The notes below the pieces were generated by a model. That model saw only the letters and a program-made list of their open reading frames with translations. It had not been told where the DNA came from and did not search any database. DNA of 64,000 nucleotides from Holdemania sp. Marseille-P2844 (GTDB lineage: Bacteria > Bacillota_I > Bacilli_A > Erysipelotrichales > Erysipelotrichaceae): assembly GCF_900120005.1 (NCBI RefSeq), contig NZ_LT635448.1, forward strand, positions 186,001-250,000, read 5' to 3'. A program made the position numbers and the translations under genes. Below are positions 31,991-40,789 of this stretch, piece by piece (the stretch's first letter is position 1; each line of letters starts with the position of its first letter).

Positions 31991-32776
31991 TCAGCCGGAA
32001 ATCTGGTTTGTTTTTTCAATGATCGCGTCGACCGCTTCCAGCATGGCTGAACGTAAGCCCAGGGCTTCGGCTTTTTCCACGCCGACGATCGTGCTGCCGG
32101 CTGGGGAACAGACCTGATCCTTCAAAATTCCCGGATGCAGTCCGGTTTCGCTCACCATCGCCCCGGCGCCTTTCACGGCCTGGGCTGCCATCGCATACGC
32201 CTGAGCGCGCGGAATTCCGTGTTTGACCGCGGCGTCGGCCATCGCTTCAATTATCATATAAATCAAAGCCGGGGTACTGCCGGTCAGGGCGGATACCGCG
32301 TTCATCTGCGCTTCCTCGATCACCGCGGTTTTCCCGGTCATGGCCAATAAGGAAAGCGCCAGCTGCTTTTCCGATTCCGTGACCTGGGCGTTAAACGTCA
32401 GCGCGGTAAACCCTTCCCCGACAGCCGCGCAGGTGTTGGGCAGGGAGCGGACCAGATGGACGTTTTCACCCAGGCGCCGGGCGTACCAGTCCAACGTCAA
32501 AGAAACGGCGATCGTCACGACGAGCGTTTCCGGCCGCAGCGCCGGTTTGATCTCGGCGAGCACCTCCGCCATTTTAACCGGTTTGACCGCCAGAAATAAA
32601 ACGTCGCTGACCTTTGCCACTTCGGCTGAGGAATTCAGCTTCTGTGCCGGGAAATCCGTCTTTTCCGCTAAATGCGGCGAATACGCCGCCATCGCATAAG
32701 CCTGCGTTTTCTGAGTAATGCCGTGAATGATCGCCGATGCCATATTGCCTGTGCCGATCCAGCCGATTGTCGTCAT
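31991..32776 (-). CDS. proC: Pyrroline-5-carboxylate reductase
   Basis: This 261-residue NAD(P)H-dependent enzyme makes the last step of proline synthesis. It has the N-terminal Rossmann motif I-G-W-I-G-T-G-N-M-A, L-F-L-A-V-K-P near residue 60, and the C-terminal ProC signature, here A-L-T-G-S-T-P-A-L-I-Y-M and later D-Q-V-C-S-P-A-G-S-T-I, which matches the P5CR motif. AAAGGAGGACTTTTT precedes ATG 32774-32776. It is monocistronic and divergent from the HD-domain gene. Confidence 0.93.
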   Translation of the reverse strand: MTTIGWIGTGNMASAIIHGITQKTQAYAMAAYSPHLAEKTDFPAQKLNSSAEVAKVSDVLFLAVKPVKMAEVLAEIKPALRPETLVVTIAVSLTLDWYARRLGENVHLVRSLPNTCAAVGEGFTALTFNAQVTESEKQLALSLLAMTGKTAVIEEAQMNAVSALTGSTPALIYMIIEAMADAAVKHGIPRAQAYAMAAQAVKGAGAMVSETGLHPGILKDQVCSPAGSTIVGVEKAEALGLRSAMLEAVDAIIEKTNQISG

Positions 32777-32866
32777 AAAAAGTCCTCCTTTTTTTAGCCG
32801 GTCCTGCCGGTTTTCTTCGATTTGGTTTCATTATACAACAAACCGTCAACTTCGACCGCTCGTGAA

Positions 32867-32895
32867 TTGTAATTATCCGGGGAAACCTTTAAAAT
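32867..32895 (+). promoter_or_regulatory. Promoter of the HD-domain gene
   Basis: TTGTAA (32867-32872), 17 nt, TAAAAT (32890-32895), about 27 nt before ATG 32923. Confidence 0.55.
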
Positions 32896-32922
32896 AAAAG
32901 CAGAAAGGCCAGGTGGAAAACA

Positions 32923-34161
32923 ATGTTTGAGAAACTCAACGAAGTCAAGGTGCTTCGCGATCCAATTCATGGCTATATTCACGTTGATCTGAAAGTGATC
33001 TGGGACTGCATCAACAGCCGCGAGGTCCAGCGGCTGAAGCGGATCCGGCAGCTGGGCGGGGCGTTTCAGGTTTATCATACCGCGGAGCATTCCCGGTTCG
33101 CGCACTCTTTAGGGGTGTATGAGATCGCCCGGCGGATGGTCGAGGAAGTCCGCGATCTGCGGGAAACGCTGAGCGAGGAGGAAAAGATTACGGTCATGGC
33201 CGCCGGTCTGCTTCATGATCTGGGGCATGGTCCGTTCTCCCATGCGTTTGAATCGGTGACGATCGCCAGGCATGAGGAAATGACGCGCCGGATTATTTTG
33301 GAAGACACGGAAGTCCATCGCGCGTTAGTCCGCTGCAGCCCATCGCTGCCGGAAAAGGTGGCGGCGGTGATCGACCACACCCATCCCAATAAAATTCTTG
33401 TTCAGATGATCAGCGGTCAGCTGGACGCCGACCGGATGGATTACCTGCTTCGGGATGCGTACTTCACCGGGACGAAATACGGGGAATTTGATCTGGAACG
33501 AATCCTGCGGACCATTCGCGTGCGCGATCATAAAATGGTCGTCAAGGAAAGCGGCATGCATTCCGTCGAGGATTACATTATGGCCCGCTATCACATGTAC
33601 TGGCAGGTTTATTTTCATCCGGTATCGCGCAGCTTTGAGTCGATGCTCGCGCTGATGTTTTCGCGGTTAAAACAGCTGCGGGATCAGGACAGTCCGATTC
33701 TGGAACAAATTCCAATTTTCAACGCATTCCTCTCAGGACGCGGCGTCAGCGTCGAGGATCATTTTCTGATGGATGAATCCGCCTGCAACTACGGGTTTAC
33801 GCTGCTGCGGCAATGCGCAGATCCGATCGCGGCGGATCTGGCGCGGCGGCTTTTGGACCGCGATCTGTTTCAGTCCTGCGAAATCCATACGCACGATCAG
33901 CTGGAAGCGATGCGTGCACGGTTGGTGGAAAACGGCTGGGATCCGACGTATTACCTGACCGTAGACGAAGTCCGCCAACGGCCGTATCAGCCTTATCAGG
34001 GAAATGAAAATTCGATGGTCTGGGTTTTGATGCAGGACGGCACGATTGAGGAATTATCCGATGCCTCGGTCATCGCGGCGGCACTGGTGCATGGGGAATC
34101 CAAGAATGATCTGCGGATGTACTATCCGCGGGAAATGGAGAGTGACCCTCCGGGCCGGTAA
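32923..34161 (+). CDS. HD-superfamily phosphohydrolase (YwfO/dGTPase-like)
   Basis: This 412-residue cytoplasmic metal-dependent hydrolase is related to SAMHD1-like and YwfO dNTP triphosphohydrolases. The HD metal site is visible as R-F-A-H-S-L-G-V near residue 65, L-L-H-D-L-G-H-G-P-F-S-H near 105, and L-D-A-D-R-M-D-Y-L-L-R-D near 175. The opening V-L-R-D-P-I-H-G-Y-I is typical of the family. CCAGGTGG precedes ATG 32923. It is monocistronic, and the preferred nucleotide cannot be told. Confidence 0.92.
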   Translation: MFEKLNEVKVLRDPIHGYIHVDLKVIWDCINSREVQRLKRIRQLGGAFQVYHTAEHSRFAHSLGVYEIARRMVEEVRDLRETLSEEEKITVMAAGLLHDLGHGPFSHAFESVTIARHEEMTRRIILEDTEVHRALVRCSPSLPEKVAAVIDHTHPNKILVQMISGQLDADRMDYLLRDAYFTGTKYGEFDLERILRTIRVRDHKMVVKESGMHSVEDYIMARYHMYWQVYFHPVSRSFESMLALMFSRLKQLRDQDSPILEQIPIFNAFLSGRGVSVEDHFLMDESACNYGFTLLRQCADPIAADLARRLLDRDLFQSCEIHTHDQLEAMRARLVENGWDPTYYLTVDEVRQRPYQPYQGNENSMVWVLMQDGTIEELSDASVIAAALVHGESKNDLRMYYPREMESDPPGR

Positions 34162-34278
34162 GCCTGTAAAATTCTCTGCGGAAAGATTCCAAAAGCTGGA
34201 AATCATGATATAATACGGCTGACGATCCGCGCGGTTTTCCATTCCTGCGGATCAAACACAAAAAGTAGACTTTCCCTG

Positions 34279-34330
34279 ACAGCCCCGTAAGTCCGGAAAT
34301 TTTCTGGAAACAGGGCTTTTCCTTTCGTTT
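34279..34330 (+). terminator. Probable terminator after the HD-domain gene
   Basis: AGCCC...TCCGGAAATTTTCTGGA...AGGGCTTTTCC forms an interrupted stem: outer GCCC/GGGC, inner TCC-GAAA/TTTC-GGA. It is followed by TTTTCCTTTCGTTTTTT. Confidence 0.55.
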
Positions 34331-34389
34331 TTTCGCTGTCATAAAATGTCTGATTTAATTGACAGATGTGAAAAAAGGGGGAGTTTTTA

Positions 34390-35172
34390 ATGCGGTGGAA
34401 ATGGTTGACGGAAAAAGAATACCGGAGCGAGGCCGGGCAGCGGCGGGTGAACGATCCCCGTTTTCTGGATCCAACGTTTCCCGCTTCATTTCGCCGGTGC
34501 TTTCAGGTAAAAGAAGGAAATCTGGACGTCATCGGCGTTATCAGCAAGGTCGAAAAACAGCTGATCGTGGGCGGCATTCTCGATGAAAATCCCGATGCAC
34601 TGCGGCTGAGCCTTCGTTTTCATCATCGCCTGATGTGGCTGTGGGGCTTTCACAGCGGCTGGATCGGGGTTCCTTGCGGATCACTTTCAGGGCTGGCTGT
34701 CTCTGACGGCGGCTTTTTTCAGGAAGGCAATCCTGTTGGAAAAAGGAAAAAGTCCGGCCGATGCAGGGAGGGCGCATGCCGGATCGAATGGGAGAAGGAT
34801 GAGGAAAGAACGGGCGTGGGCGTGCTGCGGTGTCAGATCGATCCCCAGCTTCAGATCCATCGGCTCGAAGTTCGGATTCTGACTTATAAGCAAGCCGAAG
34901 TAGCCCGGCGTGGAGAAGCCATCGCCCAGATTCATCATTGGAATCAGCTGGCGAACAAGGCCGGGACTCCGATCGACGCCGGCGGCCTGCGGTTTGTCTG
35001 GATCGGCGAGGAAGCCTGGATCAGCGCCCAACTCCCTAGCGCATATTGCGCGGATTACGAATACCTGCGCGATCAGCTGGCAAAGCAGCTGACGCAGTGG
35101 GGAAAGGTCTTGCGGCCGGACCCGGAAGTCGAGTGGATTCCCTGCCGCCGCCGTTTATTCATGCCGGTATAA
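34390..35172 (+). CDS. Unknown cytoplasmic protein
   Basis: This 260-residue protein has no signal or membrane segment and no family I recognise. The N-terminal half is beta-rich (V-I-G-V-I-S-K-V-E-K-Q-L-I-V-G-G-I-L), and a basic Cys-containing linker follows (K-R-K-K-S-G-R-C-R-E-G-A-C-R). The C-terminal half has aromatic/hydrophobic strands (G-L-R-F-V-W-I-G-E-E-A-W-I). AGGGGGAG precedes ATG 34390. Its 3' end overlaps a convergent small membrane-protein gene (35155-35319) by 18 nt. Codon use agrees with its neighbours. Confidence 0.75.
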   Translation: MRWKWLTEKEYRSEAGQRRVNDPRFLDPTFPASFRRCFQVKEGNLDVIGVISKVEKQLIVGGILDENPDALRLSLRFHHRLMWLWGFHSGWIGVPCGSLSGLAVSDGGFFQEGNPVGKRKKSGRCREGACRIEWEKDEERTGVGVLRCQIDPQLQIHRLEVRILTYKQAEVARRGEAIAQIHHWNQLANKAGTPIDAGGLRFVWIGEEAWISAQLPSAYCADYEYLRDQLAKQLTQWGKVLRPDPEVEWIPCRRRLFMPV

Positions 35173-35319
35173 CAGAAAGGCGAGCAGCGCCATCTGACAG
35201 GTTAAACATGCCATGCCCGCGCTGTGATTCGCCCACAACAACGCGGGCCAGTTCATCGCTGCCCAAAGTCCAAAAAGTGTCAGAATGCCGGCCAGGCCGG
35301 TACATAACCCTCGGATCAT
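35155..35319 (-). CDS. Small predicted membrane protein (54 residues)
   Basis: The minus strand encodes M-I-R-G-L-C-T-G-L-A-G-I-L-T-L-F-G-L-W-A-A-M, a polar turn (N-H-S-A-G-M), and a second hydrophobic segment L-T-C-Q-M-A-L-L-A-F-L-L-Y-R-H-E, so two membrane helices are likely. AGGAGGAATTGCG directly before ATG 35317-35319 is an excellent ribosome binding site, which is why I call it despite the small size. It ends inside the last 18 nt of the convergent 34390 gene and lies between that gene and the PBP gene. No family recognised. Confidence 0.6.
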   Translation of the reverse strand: MIRGLCTGLAGILTLFGLWAAMNWPALLWANHSAGMACLTCQMALLAFLLYRHE

Positions 35320-35351
35320 CGCAATTCCTCCTGCCCCAGACTATGTTGCAG

Positions 35352-35388
35352 AAAAACGGAAGGTTCCAGAAATCGCCTTCCTTTTTTT
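35352..35388. terminator. Bidirectional terminator near the PBP gene end
   Basis: GGAAGG (35358-35363) pairs with CCTTCC (35376-35381), followed by seven T on the plus strand and a short T run on the minus strand. Confidence 0.6.
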
Positions 35389-35438
35389 CGTTAACAATCA
35401 TTTCAGAAATAACCCGTCCAGGAAAGACGGCGTTCCGC

Positions 35439-37325
35439 TTACGGATCAGTGCGGCGGAACCAGTAGAGCGAACCGGCAGAGCTGGACTGTCCGCTGATCG
35501 GATCCACGCGCCGTTCCTCCAGCGCGGGGCTGAGCGTGTACCAGGGGCCGGGGGAATCCTGGGGATAAACGGTGTTGAAGATCTGCTTCCAGATCTGTTT
35601 CGGCACCCGCCGTTCCTCGTTGGTTTCCAGTTTCTCATTTTCATCATAACCGCTCCACAGCACGACGGTCATCTGCGGATTATACCCGGCGATCAGGCTG
35701 TCCCAGTCGCTGGATCCGGACTTTGCGGCCGTCGTTGTATAGGGCTCGTAGCCCAACAGGGAAGGCGTCATCACCTGCAGATTTTTGATATCGAACGGCG
35801 CCCGCAGCAGCTGGGAAAGCATCAGCGTTTCATCGCGGTGCAGCAGCTGTTTTGGATTTTCCTGGCGTTGGTAGAGGATGTTGCCGGCGTTATCGGTGAC
35901 TAACCGGATCATCGACGGCTCGTCCACCAATCCCTCGGAAGCGAACGTGTTGTAAATCTTCGCCAGGTCGATCAGCGGGAAATGCGTCGCGCCCAAAGCC
36001 ATCGCGGCCGTGGCTTCCTCAGATTCGATGCCGAAGGCGGCCAGACCGTCCGCCAACAGATCCATGCCCAGAAACAAATGCGTTTTCACGGCGTAGATAT
36101 TATCCGACACGCCGATCGCATTGATCATCGAGATTTCCTTTTCCGGATAGACATTGCGGTAATTGGTCGGGGCATAAAACACACTTTGGGAGATCTGAAA
36201 CTGGGTCGCGGTGGAAAGAAAGGTCGAGGAGGGAGACAACCCCTGCTGCAGGGCGATGTAGTAAAGCAGCGGCTTGATCGTCGAGCCGACCTGCCGGGTG
36301 GAATATAGCGCGCGGTTGTATTGGGAGGTCGTGTAGTCCCGGCCGCCGACCATCGCCAGAACGTTGAAGGTAAACGGCTCCAGAATTAATCCGGCGATCT
36401 GTTGATCGGTATCGGGCATGTGATCGTCGACGGCGTCCTGTAAAATCGTCTGCATCTGCGGATCCAGATAGGTATAGACGTTCAGCCCCTTTTCCAGCGT
36501 TTCCTGATCGAGGAAGCCCATCTCTTTCAGCTGCGTCAGCACGGCGTCCTTATAATACCCGCTGGAGCCCATGATTTTCTGGGTGGAAAAGTCCGCCAGC
36601 AGCACCGGCTGCGCTTTTGCGCTGTCGGCTTCGCTTTGGGAAAGCTTGTCGTTGTCAACCATCGCCTGCAAGACGACGGCCTGCCGTGAACGGGCGTTGT
36701 CCATCGAAATAAAAGGGGAGAATAAGGAAGGACCGTTGGGAATTCCCGCCAGCATCGCCATTTCGCCTAAGGTGCAGTCGTCCAGCTCTTTGCCGAAGAA
36801 AAACGCGGCGGCCTTCTGGATGCCGTAGACGCCATGCCCGTAATAGATGGTGTTCAGATAGGTTTCGAGAATCTGATCCTTGGAGAAATGCATCTCCAGC
36901 TTCGCGGCATACACCGCTTCCTGAAACTTTCGCGACCAGGTTTGATCGAGCGTCAGAAACAGGTTGCGCGCCAGCTGCTGGGTGATCGTCGAACCACCTT
37001 CCACGATATCGCCGTTTTCAGCGTTGACCAGCACCGCTTTGGCGATTCGGATCGGATCCAACCCGTAATGGTGATAAAAACGCCGGTCCTCAATCGAGAT
37101 CACCGCGTCGATCATCGTCTGCGGGACGTCCTCCAAATTTATCCATTCGCTGTTTTTCTGGTAGGTCGATTCATAAATTAAACCGCCCTGGTTATTATAA
37201 AGACGGATCCGGCTGTCCTGTCCCAGCAGCGGGACATACGATAAATAAGCGTAGCCGTAGAAGCCCAAAAGTGCCAGTAATCCGCATAACGTCAGGACGC
37301 ATCCGGCTGTGATCAGTTTTTTCAT
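35439..37325 (-). CDS. Class A penicillin-binding protein (PBP1A-like)
   Basis: This bifunctional peptidoglycan synthase of 628 residues is anchored by one N-terminal helix (about 5-30). The GT51 glycosyltransferase domain shows E-D-R-R-F-Y-H-H-Y-G near residue 80, G-G-S-T-I-T-Q-Q-L-A-R-N near 110 and L-E-T-Y-L-N-T-I-Y-Y-G. The transpeptidase domain has S-T-I-K as the S-x-x-K nucleophile motif, S-D-N as S-x-N, and K-S-G-S in place of the common K-T-G-T. The C-terminus is short, without added domains. It is divergent from the YwiB-like/argS/rpoE cluster. The gene has a good start at 37323-37325 preceded by GCGAGGTGATG. Confidence 0.93.
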   Translation of the reverse strand: MKKLITAGCVLTLCGLLALLGFYGYAYLSYVPLLGQDSRIRLYNNQGGLIYESTYQKNSEWINLEDVPQTMIDAVISIEDRRFYHHYGLDPIRIAKAVLVNAENGDIVEGGSTITQQLARNLFLTLDQTWSRKFQEAVYAAKLEMHFSKDQILETYLNTIYYGHGVYGIQKAAAFFFGKELDDCTLGEMAMLAGIPNGPSLFSPFISMDNARSRQAVVLQAMVDNDKLSQSEADSAKAQPVLLADFSTQKIMGSSGYYKDAVLTQLKEMGFLDQETLEKGLNVYTYLDPQMQTILQDAVDDHMPDTDQQIAGLILEPFTFNVLAMVGGRDYTTSQYNRALYSTRQVGSTIKPLLYYIALQQGLSPSSTFLSTATQFQISQSVFYAPTNYRNVYPEKEISMINAIGVSDNIYAVKTHLFLGMDLLADGLAAFGIESEEATAAMALGATHFPLIDLAKIYNTFASEGLVDEPSMIRLVTDNAGNILYQRQENPKQLLHRDETLMLSQLLRAPFDIKNLQVMTPSLLGYEPYTTTAAKSGSSDWDSLIAGYNPQMTVVLWSGYDENEKLETNEERRVPKQIWKQIFNTVYPQDSPGPWYTLSPALEERRVDPISGQSSSAGSLYWFRRTDP

Positions 37326-37390
37326 CGTCCATCACCTCGCAGGTTTATTGTGGCCCGTAGAAAGAATTTTAAACTTATTGAAATTGACTA

Positions 37391-37418
37391 TTGACAACTA
37401 TTCAACAACCGTTATAAT
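37391..37418 (+). promoter_or_regulatory. Sigma-A promoter of the YwiB-like/argS operon
   Basis: TTGACA (37391-37396), 16 nt, TATAAT (37413-37418); both hexamers are consensus. It lies 25 nt before ATG 37444. Confidence 0.85.
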
Positions 37419-37443
37419 CATAGGGAATAAAGGAAAAAGAAAC

Positions 37444-37836
37444 ATGATTTCAAAACCTAAACAAGTTCGAGTCGTACGAACAGATCTGAACACTGGCCGG
37501 GCGGAATGCCTGTGCGAATGTGCCTGCGAGGTCGTCGGCGGGAATCAGCTTTTCTACACCGAAGAACCTTCGGGCTGTCCGGTCCGGGTTGAAATACAAA
37601 GTCAAAGCATAACGATCCAACGCAAGGGTGAAGCCGTATCCACGATGTTTCTGGTGCTTCATCAACGGTCCGTATCCCGTATTCAAACGGAGTTCGGTGT
37701 TTTTGAAATCGGCAATCTTACGACCCTTCTGGAACAAACGGAGGACTGTTGGCGCGTCGCGTATGAAATCGGCGAAGCGGGACAGCCGTCCGACCGCTTC
37801 CAGATCGAATGGTTTTTTAAGGAGGCAGAAGCGTGA
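37444..37836 (+). CDS. DUF1934 / YwiB-like beta-barrel protein
   Basis: This 130-residue cytoplasmic protein matches the DUF1934 (YwiB) family by length, lipocalin-like strand pattern, the F-Y-T-E-E-P-S-G motif and its place: ywiB sits directly upstream of argS in Bacillus too. Its function is unknown; small-molecule binding is suggested for the fold. ATG 37444 follows AAAGGAAAAAG and the consensus promoter. It overlaps argS by 4 nt, so the two are co-translated. Confidence 0.8.
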   Translation: MISKPKQVRVVRTDLNTGRAECLCECACEVVGGNQLFYTEEPSGCPVRVEIQSQSITIQRKGEAVSTMFLVLHQRSVSRIQTEFGVFEIGNLTTLLEQTEDCWRVAYEIGEAGQPSDRFQIEWFFKEAEA

Positions 37837-39479
37837 ATCAAATTGAAACAAACCTCAAAACCTGCATCATAAACGCGGTGAAACAGGCTTTTGATCTGGA
37901 TTGGGAGAGCGGCGACGTCGTCATCGAAATCCCGAAGGAAAAGATCCACGGCGATTACTCGACGAATGCGGCGATGCGGCTGACAAAGCAGCTGCGGCAG
38001 AATCCGCGGATGATCGCGCAGCAGCTGATCGATCATCTGGATCTGAAGCAGGGCTCGATTGCCAAATGTGAAATCGCGGGTCCGGGCTTCATCAATTTCT
38101 TTATGGAGAGCGCAAGTCTGGCGTCGGTGATCGGCGTCGTGCTGCAGGAAAATGAAAACTACGGACGTTCCGACGCGGGCCAGGGACTGAAGGTGGACGT
38201 CGAATATGTTTCGGCCAATCCGACCGGTGATCTGCATCCGGGCCATGCCCGGGGCGCGGCGATGGGCGATTCCGTCACGCGGCTGATGAAATTTGCGGGC
38301 TATGACGTGACGCGTGAATACTATGTGAATGACGCGGGCAATCAGATCCGCAACATGGCGCTGTCGCTGCAGGCACGTTATCTGCAGGCGTGCGGGATGG
38401 AGGCGGAGGTGCCGGAAGACGGTTACCACGGCCCGGACCTGATTAAAATCGCGCAGGATCTCAAACAGGAATACGGCGAAGAGCTGGCGCATAAGGATAA
38501 AGCAGAAACTTATTCCTTTTTCCGCCAATACGGACTGCAGGCCGAGCTGGCGAAGCTGAAAGCCGATCTGGCGGCCTTCGGCGTTGAGTTTGACGTCTGG
38601 ACCAGTGAACAGAGCATTTATGACCGCGGTATGGTGGACAAAGCGCTGAACACGCTGAAAGCTCAGGGCATGACGTATGAAAGCGAAGGCGCTCTGTGGC
38701 TGCGCACAACCGATTTCGGCGACGATAAGGACCGCGTGCTCGTCAAGAGCGACGGCAGCTATACGTATCTGACGCCGGATATCGCGTACCATGTCGACAA
38801 GTTTGACCGTGGCTATGATAAGCTGATCGATTTCTTCGGTGCCGATCATCATGGCTACATTGCCCGGCTGAAGGCGGCGGTGCAGTCGCTGGGCAAAAAT
38901 AAAGACGATCTGGAAGTGGACATCATCCAGATGGCCCGGATGGTGAAAGACGGCGAAGAGTTTAAGATGTCCAAGCGGACCGGCAAAGCCGTTGCTTTAA
39001 AAGATCTGGTGGAGGAAGCGGGCGTCGATGCCGTCCGGTACTTCTTCGTTTCCCGGGCTGCGGATACGCACATGGATTTCGATATCGACATGGCGAAGAA
39101 GCAGACCAACGAAAACCCGGTCTACTATGCTCAATACGCTCACGCGCGGATGTGTTCGATTCTGCGTTCGGGAGCGGACATCGCGCTTGCGGATCATTAC
39201 GAACTGATCACGCACGAAAAGGAACTCGATCTGCTTAAGCACATCAACGAGTTCGCATCCACGGTCGCGGATGCCGCCAAAACCCGCCAGCCGCACAAAA
39301 TGTGCAATTATATCACCCGTTTGGCGCAGCTGTTCCACACGTTCTATGCCGATTGCAAAGTTCTGGATCGGACGAACCTGGAATTAAGCGCCCAACGTCT
39401 GGCGTTGGTGAAGGCTTCTGAAATAACTCTGCGCAACGCACTGACCTTGATCGGCGTCAGCGCACCGGAAAAAATGTAA
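37833..39479 (+). CDS. argS: Arginyl-tRNA synthetase
   Basis: This class I synthetase of 548 residues charges tRNA(Arg). The HIGH motif is seen as S-A-N-P-T-G-D-L-H-P-G-H-A-R-G near residue 130 and the KMSKS motif as F-K-M-S-K-R-T-G. The C-terminal anticodon-binding helical domain includes the Y-A-Q-Y-A-H-A-R motif. The N-terminal add-1 domain is present. The length is normal for the family. It is coupled to the upstream YwiB-like gene and followed after 17 nt by rpoE. No T-box leader is visible before the operon. Confidence 0.97.
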   Translation: MNQIETNLKTCIINAVKQAFDLDWESGDVVIEIPKEKIHGDYSTNAAMRLTKQLRQNPRMIAQQLIDHLDLKQGSIAKCEIAGPGFINFFMESASLASVIGVVLQENENYGRSDAGQGLKVDVEYVSANPTGDLHPGHARGAAMGDSVTRLMKFAGYDVTREYYVNDAGNQIRNMALSLQARYLQACGMEAEVPEDGYHGPDLIKIAQDLKQEYGEELAHKDKAETYSFFRQYGLQAELAKLKADLAAFGVEFDVWTSEQSIYDRGMVDKALNTLKAQGMTYESEGALWLRTTDFGDDKDRVLVKSDGSYTYLTPDIAYHVDKFDRGYDKLIDFFGADHHGYIARLKAAVQSLGKNKDDLEVDIIQMARMVKDGEEFKMSKRTGKAVALKDLVEEAGVDAVRYFFVSRAADTHMDFDIDMAKKQTNENPVYYAQYAHARMCSILRSGADIALADHYELITHEKELDLLKHINEFASTVADAAKTRQPHKMCNYITRLAQLFHTFYADCKVLDRTNLELSAQRLALVKASEITLRNALTLIGVSAPEKM

Positions 39480-39496
39480 GAAAGGACTGTTTCAAA

Positions 39497-39856
39497 GTGT
39501 CAAATCGTTCAATGACTGATGTTGCTTATCAACTGTTAAGCAAAAAGAAAAACAGCGTCACCTTCAACAAGCTGTGGGATGAGGTTTCTCAAATCATGGG
39601 TTATTCCGAAAATGTGGCTGAACGGAAAATCGCCTCGTTCTACACGTCGATGATGCTGGACAACCGTTTTACGTCCCTGGGCAACAACAAGTGGGATCTG
39701 CGGTCACGGCATACGTATAACGAAACGCACTTTGATACCAGTGCGATCGTCCTGGAGGACGACAATATCGACGAGCTGGACGAACTGGACAGCTTCGAGG
39801 AAGACGCGGAAGTCGAAAAAGTTCCGTTTGAAGAATCAAACGACGAAAGTTTCTGA
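39497..39856 (+). CDS. rpoE: DNA-directed RNA polymerase delta subunit
   Basis: This 119-residue Firmicutes-specific RNA polymerase subunit improves specificity and recycling of the enzyme. The N-terminal HARE-like winged-helix domain reads M-T-D-V-A-Y-Q-L-L and L-W-D-E-V, followed by N-N-K-W-D-L-R-S-R. The C-terminus is a disordered acidic tail rich in Asp/Glu from about residue 85. The start is GTG 39497 with AAAGGACTG upstream; an in-frame ATG at 39512 is the alternative. It follows argS with a 17-nt gap and ends at a terminator. Confidence 0.93.
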   Translation: MSNRSMTDVAYQLLSKKKNSVTFNKLWDEVSQIMGYSENVAERKIASFYTSMMLDNRFTSLGNNKWDLRSRHTYNETHFDTSAIVLEDDNIDELDELDSFEEDAEVEKVPFEESNDESF

Positions 39857-39861
39857 TGGGG

Positions 39862-39886
39862 AAAGGGCAGCGCAGTCTGCCTTTTC
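39862..39886 (+). terminator. Terminator after rpoE
   Basis: AAAGGGCAG pairs with CTGCCTTTT, one bulge, followed by TTTTCG. Confidence 0.7.
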
Positions 39887-39988
39887 GTTTGGAAAAAGTG
39901 ATGCGCAAAGAAAACGTTTTGCGCTTTGCGCAAGCGTGTTTATCAATGGCGTTTCAGGCAAGAATCATAGCGAGTGAGGTGAAAAAGG

Positions 39989-40642
39989 ATGAAAATGGTA
40001 GTCTGGGATTGGAATGGGACGTTATTGGACGATGTGGAGGTCTGCATCGAAACGGTCAACGCGATGCTTCGCCGGCGGCATCTGCCGCAGCTGGAAAGCG
40101 TGGATCAATACCAGAATGTGTTTACGTTCCCGGTGATCAATTACTACCGGCAGGTTGGTTTTGATCTGGAACGGGAAAGCTTTGAGGCTTTGTCAACGGA
40201 ATACATGCGCGGATATCACGAACGGGCCGTGCGCTGCGGCTTGTTTGCGGATGCGGAGCCGGGGATCCGGCAGCTGCGGGAACAGGGGGTACCGTCGCTG
40301 ATTCTTTCCGCTTCCCGGCAGGATCATCTGCGCATGCAGACAGAACAATGCGGATGTACGGACTGGTTCAGCGATCTGATCGGAATTTCCGATATCTATG
40401 CCCGGGAGAAGCTGAGCGCCGCCCAGGCGTGGCTGAAGAAAAATCCGCAGCCGGATCGGGAAATGATCATGATCGGGGATTCCCTGCATGACGCGGAGGT
40501 TGCGGAAGCGTTAGGCTGGGATTGCATTCTGATCGACCGCGGCCACCAAAGCCGCAGGCTTCTTGTCACTTCCGGCAAGCCGGTCGTGTCCAATATTTTG
40601 GAAGCGGTCGCGTTGATTTCCGCTTCAATAAGTGCTGGATAA
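39989..40642 (+). CDS. HAD-superfamily hydrolase (PGP-like)
   Basis: This 217-residue phosphatase of the haloacid dehalogenase superfamily has the nucleophile motif V-W-D-W-N-G-T-L-L-D-D (Asp7; the second Asp of the usual D-x-D is Asn), motif II S-L-I-L-S-A-S near residue 105 and motif IV M-I-G-D-S-L-H-D-A-E. This D-x-N variant is common in a Firmicutes subfamily close to phosphoglycolate phosphatase. GAGGTGAAAAAGG precedes two Met codons (39989, 39995). It probably acts on a small phosphorylated metabolite; no neighbour narrows it down. A hairpin AAGCACCC-GGC-GGGTGCTT (40664-40682) follows. Confidence 0.88.
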   Translation: MKMVVWDWNGTLLDDVEVCIETVNAMLRRRHLPQLESVDQYQNVFTFPVINYYRQVGFDLERESFEALSTEYMRGYHERAVRCGLFADAEPGIRQLREQGVPSLILSASRQDHLRMQTEQCGCTDWFSDLIGISDIYAREKLSAAQAWLKKNPQPDREMIMIGDSLHDAEVAEALGWDCILIDRGHQSRRLLVTSGKPVVSNILEAVALISASISAG

Positions 40643-40733
40643 CCTTTTTGCCGTGGAAGAAAGCACCCGGCGGGTGCTTGTTGGAGAATGAGCAGAGGAT
40701 GAATAAAGTTTCCAGTTAAAATAAAAATGCAAA

Positions 40734-40789
40734 TGAAAAGCTGCGGCACAGAAGACTCGGATGAATCTTTGTGTCGCAGCTTTTGTTAA
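40734..40789. terminator. Bidirectional terminator
   Basis: AAAAGCTGCGGCACA pairs with TGTGTCGCAGCTTTT, one wobble pair; 15-bp stem. It serves the DUF1846 gene on the minus strand. Confidence 0.88.

Noticed and set aside
37683-38852. 389-codon open frame on the minus strand
   Set aside because: Antisense to argS, whose coding frame is certain; it is a codon-bias artefact.
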